Assembly: GCA_016716085.1 (NCBI GenBank)
Contig: JADJWY010000023.1
Location: 124,001 to 188,000 of the forward strand
Direction of reading: 5' to 3'
Source: Hahellaceae bacterium
GTDB taxonomy: Bacteria; Pseudomonadota; Gammaproteobacteria; Pseudomonadales; Oleiphilaceae
DNA: 64,000 bases
Each line of letters opens with the position of its first letter. Within the stretch, counting starts at the first letter, position 1. Below, in pieces: positions 1 to 9,296 of this stretch. The notes under the pieces are model-generated. The model saw nothing but the letters and a program-made list of their open reading frames with translations, made no database searches and was not told where the DNA came from. The translations under genes were made by a program, and so were the position numbers.

Positions 1-1
1 C

Positions 2-823
2 GTCGAACAGGGTCAGCCGCTGGTTACTCTGTTCAGTGAAGCCGTGGCGCAGGCACAAGCCAATTACCGCACGGCCTGGCCTGAATGGCAAAGAGTAGAG
101 GAACTTGGGCGCAAAACCGTGGGTGAACAGCGTTACATCACGGCCAAAACCAGCCTGGAGGCAGCCCGGGCGACGCTGCTGGCCTACGGCCTTTCGGCCT
201 CGGACTTGCAAGCGTTGGTCGCTCCTCAGCAATCTGTTGCATTAGGGGAGTATACCCTGCATGCCGAGATTGACGGCGCGGTGCTCAGCGATGATTTCGA
301 GCAGGGGCAGCGCATCGAGGCGGGCGCGCCCTTGATTGCGTTGGCCGATGAAAAGCAACTCTGGGTGGAGGCCCACCTGCCCGCCGATCTCTCCCTGACG
401 CTGGGCGCGGGAACAAGAGCGGAAGTGGTGGCTGGGGATGTCCGTGTAAACGCCAAGGTCACTCAGGAGGCGCACACCATTGACCCCATCACCCGTACCC
501 GTACCGTGCGCCTGTTGGTCAATAACCCGGAACACCGCCTGCACCCCGGCCAGTTCGCCGAGGTGTATTTCCGATTCCAGACTAAAAGACCCGTGCTGGC
601 GGTACCCGAAACCGCACTGATGCGCGGCGCAGACGGAGATTGGACGGTATTCGTGGAAGACCATCCTGGCGAATTCCAGCCAGTGGAGGTGAAGCTGGGT
701 CGAGCGCTCGGGCCGCTACGTGAAATTAGCGGTGTCGGTCCGGGGGCTCGCATCGTCACTCAGGGCGCTTTCTTTGTTGCCTCTCAGATCGCCAAGGGCG
801 GCTTTGACCCCCATAACCACTAA
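2..823 (+). CDS. RND efflux periplasmic adaptor subunit (CzcB/CusB type), 5' end missing
   Basis: This is the membrane-fusion subunit linking an inner-membrane RND metal pump to an outer-membrane channel. The frame is open from base 2, so the N-terminus lies outside the window. The visible part starts in the lipoyl/barrel-sandwich half, carries a helical hairpin (about residues 15-60), then a second lipoyl half (GAVLSDDFEQGQRIEAG) and beta-barrel strands (VTQEAHTIDPITRTRTVRL), as in CzcB/CusB proteins. It ends with a short His-containing tail (GGFDPHNH). The stop is 15 bases before the pump gene, so the two are cotranscribed. Which metal is moved cannot be told from this subunit. Confidence 0.88.
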   Translation, partial: VEQGQPLVTLFSEAVAQAQANYRTAWPEWQRVEELGRKTVGEQRYITAKTSLEAARATLLAYGLSASDLQALVAPQQSVALGEYTLHAEIDGAVLSDDFEQGQRIEAGAPLIALADEKQLWVEAHLPADLSLTLGAGTRAEVVAGDVRVNAKVTQEAHTIDPITRTRTVRLLVNNPEHRLHPGQFAEVYFRFQTKRPVLAVPETALMRGADGDWTVFVEDHPGEFQPVEVKLGRALGPLREISGVGPGARIVTQGAFFVASQIAKGGFDPHNH

Positions 824-838
824 GCAGTAGGAGACCCC

Positions 839-3800
839 ATGTTTAACCGAATTATCGATTGGGCGGTCATCAACCGATTGCTGGTGGTGATAGCCCTGAT
901 CACACTAACGGTCAGTGCCGTTTTTATTATTCCAAAACTGAATCTGGATGCTTTTCCGGATGTGACCAACGTGCAGGTATCTGTCAATACCGAAGCACCG
1001 GGGCTGGCTGCCGAAGAGGTGGAACAGCTTATTACCTATCCCATCGAAGCCGTGATGTACGCCTTACCGGATGTGGAAGAGGTGCGCTCCATTTCCAAAA
1101 CCGGCCTGTCCGGCGTCACCGTAGTCTTTAAAGAAGGCACCGATATCTATTTTGCCCGGCAACTGGTATTTGAGCGGCTTCAGGCTGCCAAGGAGCTGAT
1201 CCCCGATGGCGTCGGCACGCCGGAAATGGGCCCGAATACTTCCGGTCTGGGTCAGGTCTATCAGTATCTTCTCGTGGCCGAACCCGATGCCGGTTTCGAT
1301 GCCATGGCATTGCGCAGTTTGAACGACTGGGTGGTGAAGCTGCTATTGATTCCGGCCGAGGGTGTGACCGATGTGCTATCGTTCGGCGGTGAGGTGCGTC
1401 AGTACCAGGTAAACCTGAACCCGTCCCGACTGTTGGCCTACGAGCTGACCCAGGACGAAGTCATGATGGCACTGGAGCGCAACAACACCAACGTCGGCGG
1501 CTGGTATATGAACCGGGGCCAGGAGCAACTGGTGATCCGGGGTACGGGTTGGCTGGATCATGGTGAGAAGGGTTTGGAACAGATCCGTCAGGTGCCACTG
1601 AAAACCGTGGACGGTACTACGATCACCGTGTCCGATGTGGCGCAAGTGGCGCTGGGCAGTGAGATCCGTCAGGGCGCGGTGACCATGACGCGCAAGAACG
1701 CCGACGACAAGGTGGAGAATCTCGGCGAGGTGGTGTCCGGCATCGTGCTCAAGCGAATGGGGGCCAACACCAAGGCCACCATTGATGGAGTCAGTGCGCG
1801 CATTGAGCGTATTAACCAGGCATTACCGGAAGGTGTTCGCTTCGAGGCATTTTACGATCAGGCGGATTTGATCACGCAGGCGGTGCAGACTGTGGTCAAT
1901 GCCCTGCTGCTGGCGTTTATTTTCATCGTCGTGATCCTTGCGCTATTCCTGATGAACCTGCGCGCCACCTTTCTGGTGTTGATGTCCATCCCGATCTCCA
2001 TTGGAATCGCTTTAATGGTGATGGCGTGGTTCGGATTGTCGGCCAATCTGATGTCGCTGGGGGGGATTGCGGTCGCCATTGGCATGTTGGTGGATGGCTC
2101 CGTAGTGATGGTGGAGAACATGTTTAAACATCTGACGCACCCGGATGCTGAACATGATACCAAGAGACAATCGCGGGTGGATTCCGATGACGTGGACCCT
2201 TTTGATGTGGCCCACGACCGTCATGGTATTGCCTTGCGCCTGCAGGAAGCCGGTAAGGAAGTCGCTCGCCCCATCTTTTTTGCCACGGCCATTATTCTGG
2301 TTGTCTTCATGCCGCTGTTTAGCTTTGAAGGTGTCGAAGCCAAACTGTTTCAGCCCATGGCCATCAGTATCATGCTGGCTATGCTCTCGGCAGTGTTAGT
2401 GGCCTTGATCATCGTACCTGCACTGGCCACCTACCTCTTTCGCAAGGGTGTGCGTCAACGCGATAGCTTTGTGTTGAAGCCGCTCGACAGGCTCTATCGT
2501 AAAGGATTAGCCTGGGCGATGGGGCACAGCAAAATGGTGGTGGGTGTTGCAGCCGTTATGGTGATAGCGGCTGCGCTGGTGCTGCCCCGCCTGGGTACGG
2601 AGTTCGTGCCCGAACTGGAGGAAGGTACCATCAATCTGCGCGTCACCCTGGCGCCTTCTTCCAGTCTGGATACCGCGCTGGAAGTGGCCCCCAAACTGGA
2701 GGCCAAGTTGATGGAGTTCCCAGAGGTAACCTATGCACTGTCACGTATTGGCCGGGCTGAAATCGGCGGCGATCCTGAGCCGGTGAATAACATCGAGATC
2801 TATATTGGCCTTAAACCGGTGCCGGAATGGACCAGTGCAGACAACCGTTATGAACTCCAGTCATTGATGGAACAGAAACTGGAGCAACACCCAGGCTTAC
2901 TGCTCAACTTCTCGCAACCCATCGCAACCCGTGTGGACGAGTTGCTCTCGGGCGTCAAAGCGCAGCTGGCCATCAAGTTGTTTGGTCCCGATCTTGCCGT
3001 GCTGGCCGAAAAGGGCCAGGCCATTGAGGCCGCAGTGAAAGAAATCGAAGGGGCGCGCGATGTGGCCATGGAGCAGATCGCCGGTGAATCTCAACTGGTG
3101 GTGAAGCCGAACCGCAGAGCTTTGTCCCGTTACGGTCTGGCCGTGGGCGACGTGATGGAGCTGGTACGCGAAGGGCTGGGAGGTGCCAGTGCCGGCCAGA
3201 TCATCAATGGCAACGAGCGTTACGACATCTACGTGCGGCTCGCTGAGCGGTTTCGCGAAGACCGTGAAACCATTGCCGACCTGCGTTTACAGGCCCCGTC
3301 AGGTGCCTGGGTTCGCCTAGGGGATGTGGCGGAAGTCAGTATCGCATCTGGTCCACCGCAGGTGCGTCGTGATGACGTGCAGCGTCGAGTGGTGATTCAG
3401 GCCAATGTTCATGGACGGGACATGGGTAGCGTGGTTGCTGATATTCGTCAGGTGATTGCCGAGCAAGTGGACCTGCCCACCGGTTATTCCGTCGATATCG
3501 GTGGCCAGTTTGAAAATCAGCAACGAGCGCAAAAGCGTTTATCCCTGGTGGTGCCGGTTTCGCTGGGATTAATTGCTTTGTTGCTTTATTTTGCCTTTGC
3601 CTCGGTTGGCCAGGCCATGCTGATTCTGGTGAATGTCCCGCTTGCGGTGATTGGTGGTGTGTTTTCACTCTGGATTTCCGGTCAGTATTTGTCGGTGCCC
3701 AGCTCAGTGGGCTTCATCACCTTGTTTGGGGTCGCTGTCCTGAATGGCGTTGTCATGGTGGAAAGCATCAATCAACGGATTGCGGATGGCTTGAAAGTAT

Positions 3801-4036
3801 CGGATGCGGTGTTTGATGGAGCGGTTTCAAGGCTAAGGCCCGTGCTGATGACTGCTATTACCTCGGCACTGGGTCTGATCCCCATGCTGCTGTCGAATGG
3901 TGTCGGCGCAGAAATCCAAAAGCCTCTGGCGAGTGTGATCGTGGGCGGATTGGTAACCGCTACGTTCTTGACGCTGTTTGTATTGCCGGTGCTGTTTGCC
4001 TGGTTTTCAAAAGGCAAGTTAAGCGACATGGCATAA
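839..4036 (+). CDS. heavy-metal efflux RND transporter permease (CzcA/CusA family)
   Basis: This is the proton-driven inner-membrane pump of a tripartite metal exporter; 1065 residues is normal for the family. The start has a good ribosome site (AGGAG) and follows the adaptor. TM1 is near residues 12-32, with large periplasmic domains around 35-330 and 560-860. The TM4 motif near residue 405 reads AIGMLVDGSVVMVEN: the Asp and Glu of the proton relay are present, but Ala stands where divalent-type CzcA pumps have the first Asp of DFG. That is the CusA-like pattern. An Asp/His-rich stretch (about residues 436-462) sits in the TM4-TM5 loop region. Family is certain; substrate (Cu/Ag versus Zn/Co/Cd/Ni) is open. 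Confidence 0.93.
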   Translation: MFNRIIDWAVINRLLVVIALITLTVSAVFIIPKLNLDAFPDVTNVQVSVNTEAPGLAAEEVEQLITYPIEAVMYALPDVEEVRSISKTGLSGVTVVFKEGTDIYFARQLVFERLQAAKELIPDGVGTPEMGPNTSGLGQVYQYLLVAEPDAGFDAMALRSLNDWVVKLLLIPAEGVTDVLSFGGEVRQYQVNLNPSRLLAYELTQDEVMMALERNNTNVGGWYMNRGQEQLVIRGTGWLDHGEKGLEQIRQVPLKTVDGTTITVSDVAQVALGSEIRQGAVTMTRKNADDKVENLGEVVSGIVLKRMGANTKATIDGVSARIERINQALPEGVRFEAFYDQADLITQAVQTVVNALLLAFIFIVVILALFLMNLRATFLVLMSIPISIGIALMVMAWFGLSANLMSLGGIAVAIGMLVDGSVVMVENMFKHLTHPDAEHDTKRQSRVDSDDVDPFDVAHDRHGIALRLQEAGKEVARPIFFATAIILVVFMPLFSFEGVEAKLFQPMAISIMLAMLSAVLVALIIVPALATYLFRKGVRQRDSFVLKPLDRLYRKGLAWAMGHSKMVVGVAAVMVIAAALVLPRLGTEFVPELEEGTINLRVTLAPSSSLDTALEVAPKLEAKLMEFPEVTYALSRIGRAEIGGDPEPVNNIEIYIGLKPVPEWTSADNRYELQSLMEQKLEQHPGLLLNFSQPIATRVDELLSGVKAQLAIKLFGPDLAVLAEKGQAIEAAVKEIEGARDVAMEQIAGESQLVVKPNRRALSRYGLAVGDVMELVREGLGGASAGQIINGNERYDIYVRLAERFREDRETIADLRLQAPSGAWVRLGDVAEVSIASGPPQVRRDDVQRRVVIQANVHGRDMGSVVADIRQVIAEQVDLPTGYSVDIGGQFENQQRAQKRLSLVVPVSLGLIALLLYFAFASVGQAMLILVNVPLAVIGGVFSLWISGQYLSVPSSVGFITLFGVAVLNGVVMVESINQRIADGLKVSDAVFDGAVSRLRPVLMTAITSALGLIPMLLSNGVGAEIQKPLASVIVGGLVTATFLTLFVLPVLFAWFSKGKLSDMA

Positions 4037-4044
4037 ACGTTTTG

Positions 4045-4073
4045 CCTGCCCTTATCGTTACGGTCAGGGCAGG
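4045..4073 (+). terminator. stem-loop after the RND pump gene
   Basis: An 8-bp perfect inverted repeat (CCTGCCCT at 4045-4052, AGGGCAGG at 4066-4073) with a 13-base loop lies just after the pump stop and before the CDF gene. There is no long T-run, so it may be a weak terminator or an mRNA 3'-stability element separating pump and CDF expression. Confidence 0.4.
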
Positions 4074-4098
4074 TACATTTATTGTGTAAGGGTTGCTT

Positions 4099-5016
4099 AT
4101 GCATCAACACGATCATTCACACCACAAAGATGAAAGCGCAAGCCGCATAGCAATGGCGTTCTTTCTTAATGTGGGCTTTACCATCATCGAATTCATCGGC
4201 GGCTGGCTCACCAACAGCACGGCTATCATGGCCGATGCGGTGCACGATCTGGGTGACAGTCTGTCCATTGGCAGCGCCTGGCTCCTGAACCGGCTGGGAC
4301 GTAAATCCGCCGACACCGAATTCACCTATGGCTACCGGCGGTTGTCCCTGTTCGGCGCCCTGATCAACGGCCTGGTATTGATTGCCGGATCGCTGTGGGT
4401 ATTAAGCGAAGCAATTCCCCGACTGGCCAATCCAGTGATGCCCGTCACCGAGGGCATGTTAGCGCTGGCGATTCTGGGCGTCACCGTCAACGGTATTGCT
4501 GCTTATCGTCTTAGCAAGGGAAATACGCTGAACGAAAAGGTATTGAACTGGCATTTATTGGAAGATGTGCTGGGGTGGGTGGCAGTGCTGATTATCTCAA
4601 TCGTTTTGCAGTTTGCCGACTGGCCTATTCTCGACCCATTGCTATCGGTGGGCTTTACTCTCTTTATTCTGTTTAATGTGTGTCGGAATCTTTGGGGAAC
4701 CGGCAAGCTTTTCTTTCAGGCTGTTCCAGATAAGGCGCTTCACGAGGAGATCCGGCGAACACTAATTGGCATTGATGGCATCAGCGGAATTCATCACCAG
4801 CACCTCTGGTCCCTGGATGGTGAACAGCATGTACTGACGGCCCATATCGTAGTGGATCACGAGGGAGTTTTTGGTCCTGACGAATACTGCGCCATCAAAC
4901 AATCCATTGCTATGGCGCTCGAACAATACCCGCTGGCTCACACCACAATTGAAATCGAGCTGACCGAAGAAGCTTGCCGGGATCAACCCGTGCCCAGCCA
5001 AACGGATCAGCACTAA
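4099..5016 (+). CDS. cation diffusion facilitator (CzcD/ZitB type) metal transporter
   Basis: This inner-membrane metal/proton antiporter probably exports Zn(II) or related divalent metals to the periplasm. The ATG at 4099 is chosen because it follows a TAAGGG ribosome site; a TTG two codons earlier is less likely. The N-terminus is His-rich (MHQHDHSHHKDE), typical of zinc CDFs. Six membrane segments follow. The TM2 site reads MADAVHDLGDS (HxxxD) and the TM5 side carries a matching Asp region (LEDVLGW). A cytoplasmic C-terminal domain (about residues 210-290) contains HHQHLWSLDGEQHVLTAHIV. It sits between the RND pump and ynfA, completing a metal-efflux block. Confidence 0.92.
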   Translation: MHQHDHSHHKDESASRIAMAFFLNVGFTIIEFIGGWLTNSTAIMADAVHDLGDSLSIGSAWLLNRLGRKSADTEFTYGYRRLSLFGALINGLVLIAGSLWVLSEAIPRLANPVMPVTEGMLALAILGVTVNGIAAYRLSKGNTLNEKVLNWHLLEDVLGWVAVLIISIVLQFADWPILDPLLSVGFTLFILFNVCRNLWGTGKLFFQAVPDKALHEEIRRTLIGIDGISGIHHQHLWSLDGEQHVLTAHIVVDHEGVFGPDEYCAIKQSIAMALEQYPLAHTTIEIELTEEACRDQPVPSQTDQH

Positions 5017-5030
5017 CAAGAGAACTTCGT

Positions 5031-5357
5031 ATGTCCATACTTTCCACGCTCGGTTTGTTCATCATCACCGCTATTGCGGAAATAGTTGGCTGTTATCTTC
5101 CATACCTCTGGCTGAAGAAGTCGGCATCCGCATGGGTTTTGCTGCCGGCAGCGTTCAGCCTAGCGCTGTTTGCCTGGCTACTGTCTCTTCATCCAACCGC
5201 AGCGGGCCGGGTTTATGCGGCCTATGGCGGCGTCTATGTTTCGGTGGCCATACTGTGGTTGTGGGGTGTGGATGGGATTCGCCCGCATCTGTGGGATTTT
5301 GTAGGCGTGGCCATCACCTTGTTAGGGATGGGCATTATCATGTTTGCGCCGAGATGA
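5031..5357 (+). CDS. ynfA: YnfA/UPF0060 family small membrane protein
   Basis: This is a 108-residue protein with four hydrophobic segments (about residues 4-24, 30-50, 61-79, 86-105), the full length of the YnfA family. These are inner-membrane proteins related to small multidrug-resistance transporters. The family-typical segments AEIVGCYLPYLWLKK, HPTAAGRVYAAYGGVY and LWLWGVDGIRPHLWDF are present. The ATG at 5031 follows an AAGAGAA ribosome site, 14 bases after the CDF stop, so it is probably in the same transcript. The true substrate is unknown. Its last 36 bases overlap the convergent recombinase gene. Confidence 0.9.
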   Translation: MSILSTLGLFIITAIAEIVGCYLPYLWLKKSASAWVLLPAAFSLALFAWLLSLHPTAAGRVYAAYGGVYVSVAILWLWGVDGIRPHLWDFVGVAITLLGMGIIMFAPR

Positions 5358-6398
5358 TTTCGATCCTGCGGATTTACTTTCCCTTTTTAGGGATTCAGCG
5401 TTCAGCAACAAGCTCATTTTTTCCATCAGAATGATTGATGCGTTATTATTGAACTGCTGTCCTTCCTCAATGTACTCCCAAACGGTAGCATCACTTTTCC
5501 AGCCTCCTTGCTTTTTAATCAGTTCAAAGTCCACGCGCTCCCGTGCCGCCGAGGTAGAGAGGCCGCGACGAAAACTATGACTGCTTAAGTCGGGTGCAAA
5601 ATCGAACTGGCAGGCCTTGCCCAAGGTTTTGAGAAGATCGTTTACCGCCCCTGGATTCAGCGCTCTTTCCTGAACATGGTCCCAGCGGTTGATGGGCCTG
5701 AAGAGGGGGCCCTCATTGATACCAGCTACTCTAATCCATGCTTCGATCGCTGTAGCCGGACAACAACTTTCAGCCCCAAAAGGTAAAGCACGAACCAACC
5801 CCGTTGATTGCTGATCGGTTTTGGAGCGAGGCAACCGAATGATCAGACCTTCCGGCTCCCAATTCACATCACTGGTTTGAATCGCAACCAGTTCGCTGCG
5901 GCGGAAAGCCCCAAAAAAGCCGGTTAATACCAGCGCAATGTCCCGGTGCTTTTTTTTGCTGTCTGGGAGTTGCCGCATGTGATTCACCATTTCGGCGATG
6001 TGCTCCAGACGCAGTGTCTTGGCTTTGCGCTTGGGCTGACCATGAGTGCGACGGATGCCTTCCATGGTTTTGCGGACCAACGGATCACTTATCGGATCAA
6101 TGAGTCCTTGGTAATGGTGCCATTGGCTAATGGCGGTCAGGTGCAGATCCGTGGTCCGGGTGTTGAGCGATTCGGCTCTGCCCAGCAGGTACCGGACGAC
6201 AGTATCCCGGTCTGTGGGCAGGCGACCACCCCATTTTTCAAATTGCCGAATGGCCGAACGGTAGGCTTTACGCGTGTTGTCGGACGTCGCTGCCTGGAGG
6301 TATTGCCGCAATGACTCGGATTCCTGGCGTTCAACCAGGGTCGAATCCTCATTACGTAATGACAAGTCGTTAGCCTGTTTTGGTGGTTTGTTGTTCAT
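5322..6398 (-). CDS. tyrosine recombinase / phage-type integrase
   Basis: This is a site-specific DNA recombinase of about 358 residues. The N-terminal SAM-like core-binding domain spans roughly residues 25-115 (AATSDNTRKAYRSAIRQFEKWG). The catalytic domain has Arg in GAFRRSELVAI, the HxxR box in HSFRRGLSTSAA, Trp in GGWKSDATVWEYI and the nucleophile Tyr in WEYI. I start at 6398 because this ATG has an AAGGAA site; an upstream ATG at 6422 adds eight residues. It is divergent from the KfrA-type gene across about 200 bases and its 3' end runs into ynfA. It probably mobilised the accessory region to the right, but I found no att repeats. Confidence 0.9.
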   Translation of the reverse strand: MNNKPPKQANDLSLRNEDSTLVERQESESLRQYLQAATSDNTRKAYRSAIRQFEKWGGRLPTDRDTVVRYLLGRAESLNTRTTDLHLTAISQWHHYQGLIDPISDPLVRKTMEGIRRTHGQPKRKAKTLRLEHIAEMVNHMRQLPDSKKKHRDIALVLTGFFGAFRRSELVAIQTSDVNWEPEGLIIRLPRSKTDQQSTGLVRALPFGAESCCPATAIEAWIRVAGINEGPLFRPINRWDHVQERALNPGAVNDLLKTLGKACQFDFAPDLSSHSFRRGLSTSAARERVDFELIKKQGGWKSDATVWEYIEEGQQFNNNASIILMEKMSLLLNAESLKRESKSAGSKSSRRKHDNAHP

Positions 6399-6483
6399 GA
6401 ATAGGATTTCCTTCGATGTCACCCAAAAGGCGGCTATGTACCGGTGTTACAAGTCGAAAATTTATGGCTCAATCCATTAACCT

Positions 6484-6522
6484 ACGATAATGGTCATTAT
6501 CGTTGGTTAGAATTTGAAATTC
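6484..6522. promoter_or_regulatory. paired palindromes in the int-kfrA divergent promoter region
   Basis: Two perfect dyads sit between the recombinase and the KfrA-type gene. One is a 9-bp inverted repeat (ACGATAATG, GT spacer, CATTATCGT) at 6484-6503. The other is a 6-bp repeat (GAATTT-G-AAATTC) at 6510-6522. The region is AT-rich. KfrA proteins are known to repress their own promoters at such sites, so these are candidate operators; that link is inference. Confidence 0.5.
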
Positions 6523-6602
6523 AATCGTATTTGAAAAACATCAATATAATGTTATTTTACGTGTTACATAATACGTTATTAAATAATCTGAGAGGAATCC
6601 AC

Positions 6603-7718
6603 ATGGCCCGTGCCGGTGTCACTTACCACGACGTTGCCAAAGCCGCTGAAGCGATCAAAAGTCAGCGCCAAGAACCTACTGTAGACCGGGTGCGTGAACA
6701 CCTCGGAACCGGCAGCAAAAGCACCATCGCACCACTGCTCAAACGTTGGCGATCAGATAACGGAGAGGCGGCCGATATCGGCGGGCTACCGAACGACTTA
6801 ATCGAAGTGGTAAAGTCGCTGTATGAGCGGGTACAACAAATGGCCGACCATCGTATCGAGCAGGCCCGTCAGGAATTTGAAGGTTTCAATAACGAGCTTC
6901 GTAAAGAGTTGACCGATTCCAAAAACACAATCGCGCAGCTTACTGCTCGACAACAAGATCTTGAAAGCCAGATTGAGCGGCAAAACAAAGAAAAAGGTGA
7001 GGAAAAAAAGTTTCTGGAAGGTGCGCGTATCAGCCTGGTTAAAGCCGAGTCCCAACGAGACGAAGCGATTGCGAGGACTACTGAACTGAAGGGAAGCGTT
7101 GCTGAACTCAAGCAGGAAAACAAGGATATTCGAGAGCACTTTGAACACTATCAGCAGCGCACAGCGGAAGACCGTCAGCAGGAGCGCGAACAGTTTCGCA
7201 CTGTTATTCAGGGATTAAAAGATCAGATTCGTGATCTGCAACACCGGCTCACCCAAGCCGAGTCCAAAGCGTCTGAGTTATTTGATGCTAATGCACAGTT
7301 ACAAAGCAACGCCGGTAAACTTGAACAAGCCAATGCAACGCTAAACAGGGAGCTAAACGGAAAGATAGAAGATATCCAGGGTCTGAAGCGCGAGCTTGAA
7401 GACGCCGTGACGAAGTATCGGGATTCCCAGCATAAAAATGAACAAATGGCGGAAAACATGGCAGTGATCACCACCCAAAAAGCAGATGTGAGCAAGGAAT
7501 TGGCTGTGTCAGCTCAAGTATTGGAGACCACCAAAGCCGAACTAAAAGCCTGCCAGGACAAGATTGCATTTCTGACTGACGAGAACAAGGTAATACTTCA
7601 GGAAAAGGCGATGATCCAGGGGCAGTTTAAGCAACTCCAAGGGCTCGCTATGATCGTGTTAGCCCGGTTTCTCGCGAACCTACCGATAATCGACTCTGCC
7701 TCTGATGCTTGTCGGTAG
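6603..7718 (+). CDS. KfrA-type DNA-binding coiled-coil protein
   Basis: This is a 371-residue protein. The N-terminal helix-turn-helix domain (residues about 1-60, VTYHDVAKAAEAIKSQRQEP, then GTGSKSTIAPLLKRW) matches the KfrA_N fold found in plasmid nucleoid/partition-associated regulators. Residues about 70-350 are an almost uninterrupted charged coiled coil. The ATG at 6603 follows an AGAGGAA site; an upstream in-frame extension is not protein-like. It is divergent from the recombinase, a recurrent pairing on integrative elements. The last 25 residues lose the coiled-coil pattern and lie next to an IS1380 copy, so the native C-terminus may be missing or altered. Confidence 0.8.
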   Translation: MARAGVTYHDVAKAAEAIKSQRQEPTVDRVREHLGTGSKSTIAPLLKRWRSDNGEAADIGGLPNDLIEVVKSLYERVQQMADHRIEQARQEFEGFNNELRKELTDSKNTIAQLTARQQDLESQIERQNKEKGEEKKFLEGARISLVKAESQRDEAIARTTELKGSVAELKQENKDIREHFEHYQQRTAEDRQQEREQFRTVIQGLKDQIRDLQHRLTQAESKASELFDANAQLQSNAGKLEQANATLNRELNGKIEDIQGLKRELEDAVTKYRDSQHKNEQMAENMAVITTQKADVSKELAVSAQVLETTKAELKACQDKIAFLTDENKVILQEKAMIQGQFKQLQGLAMIVLARFLANLPIIDSASDACR

Positions 7719-7796
7719 CCTGGTGTTTATCGCGTGGATGACGCAATTTTCAGGTTAATTATTGACCTTTTTCGATTTCAAGGCGCAACTTTCCCA

Positions 7797-9239
7797 TAAC
7801 CCCCGATTTTTCAGGCCGGGGCAGCCCGCTCATTTTCAGGTAAATCCTAAACGCTGGATAAGACCGGCGAATAATTCTTGGTAAGGATAGGCTTCGCTCA
7901 GCATAAACCGAATACGCCGGGTATTCCGAATGACTACGGCGCCCAGTTTCAACAGTTTTAGTCGCAACGAATGGATGGATGCGCTCGCCAGCTCTGTTCC
8001 TTTCAGCAGCTTGCGTAACTCTTCAAACAACTCATACGCAAAGCCTGATAACAGCATGCGCCATTGATTCACCCACCACACGGGGCTGGAGGTGCGATCT
8101 GCAAACAGGTTCAGCTGCTGATCTTTGATGCGGTTTTCCATATCTCCGCGAGCACAATAAAGGTCGCGGTAGAGAGTTCTCTTGCTTTTCCTCCAGCAAA
8201 CTCGTCACGATGAAGCGCGGATTATCTCCCTTGTCGCTGACCTCGATTTTGGCGACGACGAAGCGACTTTTGCCCCATGAATCGGCTGCGTAAGCCAGCG
8301 GCATAAAGAATCGTTGTTTCTCTCCGGTCAGCTCAGGCATTTGCCGGGCAATCACGAAGCCCTTTTCGGCTTTGGCTTGCAGGCGCGAGTTGCGGGCAAG
8401 GCCCACCACATAGTCCACGCCGTGCCGTTCACACCAGCGCAGCATCCGGTGACGGCAGAATCCGCTGTCTGCCCGCAGGATAATCTGGGTATCAGGCCAA
8501 TAGCTGCGGATAAACTTCACCAGCAGGCTGGTGATCGCCCAACTGTGTTTGGCGCCATCGATATTGCTTGGTCGCAAATAGCTGACCAACAAATGTCGGC
8601 CACAGAAAACATAAAGCGGCAAATAACAGTAATGGTCGTAGTAGCCGTTGAAGAAACGACCTCTTGCTTACCATGTAACTCCAATGTCGGTGGCGTCAAA
8701 ATCCAGCACAATCCTTTTGGGTGCCTTTTTATGAGCATCAATGAAACGCTGCCCATAGAACTCGATGTGCGGCGACAACTGCTTGCCGGTCAACGGCCTG
8801 TTCCATTCTGCCCAGCGTCGCTTTGCTGGCGGGGCGTGATGCGATTGAGTGCAGTTTGAAACGCCAGATCAGAGCGCAGGTTGTCGTGGTCATTGAGGTC
8901 TTCATAACCACAGGCAAGGCCATAAACCCGTTGCCGAATCAGATCGACGAGTTCATGTTTTACTTTACCTGCCTGACGGGAATCCTCAAGGCAAGCGGCT
9001 GCATCCTGAGTTAAGCGGCATCTACGGTCAATTTCACGTAACAGCAGCAAACCGGCATCCGAGGTGATGTGACCACCCGAAAAATCGGCTTGAATCTGGC
9101 GTTTTTCAGTGGCGAAAAGGTAAAGGATTCTGGTAACATTTTGTCCAACGGCGTTTGTGTTTATTTTTGGGTATAAGCAACTGAAATTTAAACACAATTC
9201 GCCGTTTTTTGTTAGTGCTTCAGGAGAAATCCGGGTTAG
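7797..9239 (-). mobile_element. IS1380-family insertion sequence (ends approximate)
   Basis: The element is defined by an IS1380-type transposase on the minus strand and imperfect terminal inverted repeats: TAACCCCCGATTTTTCAGG near 7797 and, in the opposite sense, TAACCCGGATTTCTCCTGA near 9221-9237. Length of about 1.4 kb is a little under the family norm. No target duplication could be identified. It separates the KfrA-type gene from a sulfatase gene that lacks its 5' part, so the insertion was probably accompanied by a deletion. Boundaries are my estimate from the weak repeat match. Confidence 0.6.
7836..9139 (-). pseudogene. IS1380-family transposase, frameshifted
   Basis: This is a DDE transposase read in at least four frame segments. 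The N-terminal block near 9060 reads IQADFSGGHITSDAG and LLLREIDRR, diagnostic of IS1380. The middle carries the catalytic-region motifs DGAKHSWAI and ILRADSGFCRHRMLRWCE. The C-terminal block holds YCARGDMENRIKDQQLNLFADR. Frame changes lie near 9080, 8750, 8690-8640 and 8185. Some are single-base run changes (GGG to GG near 8650), so the gene may be intact in the organism. The ATG at 9139 is a guess, because the first frame change is just downstream. Confidence 0.8.
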
Positions 9240-9296
9240 AGCCAAACTTGTCAAATTTGTCGGTTCTTCCACAGAACCCCTGAAGATCATCCCAAA

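Noticed and set aside
242..664. Minus-strand reading frame within the RND adaptor gene
   Set aside because: Shadow of the adaptor coding sequence; no ribosome site or protein-like pattern.
8314..8859. Plus-strand protein of 181 residues inside the IS1380
   Set aside because: It is the antisense of the transposase catalytic region and has no recognisable features.
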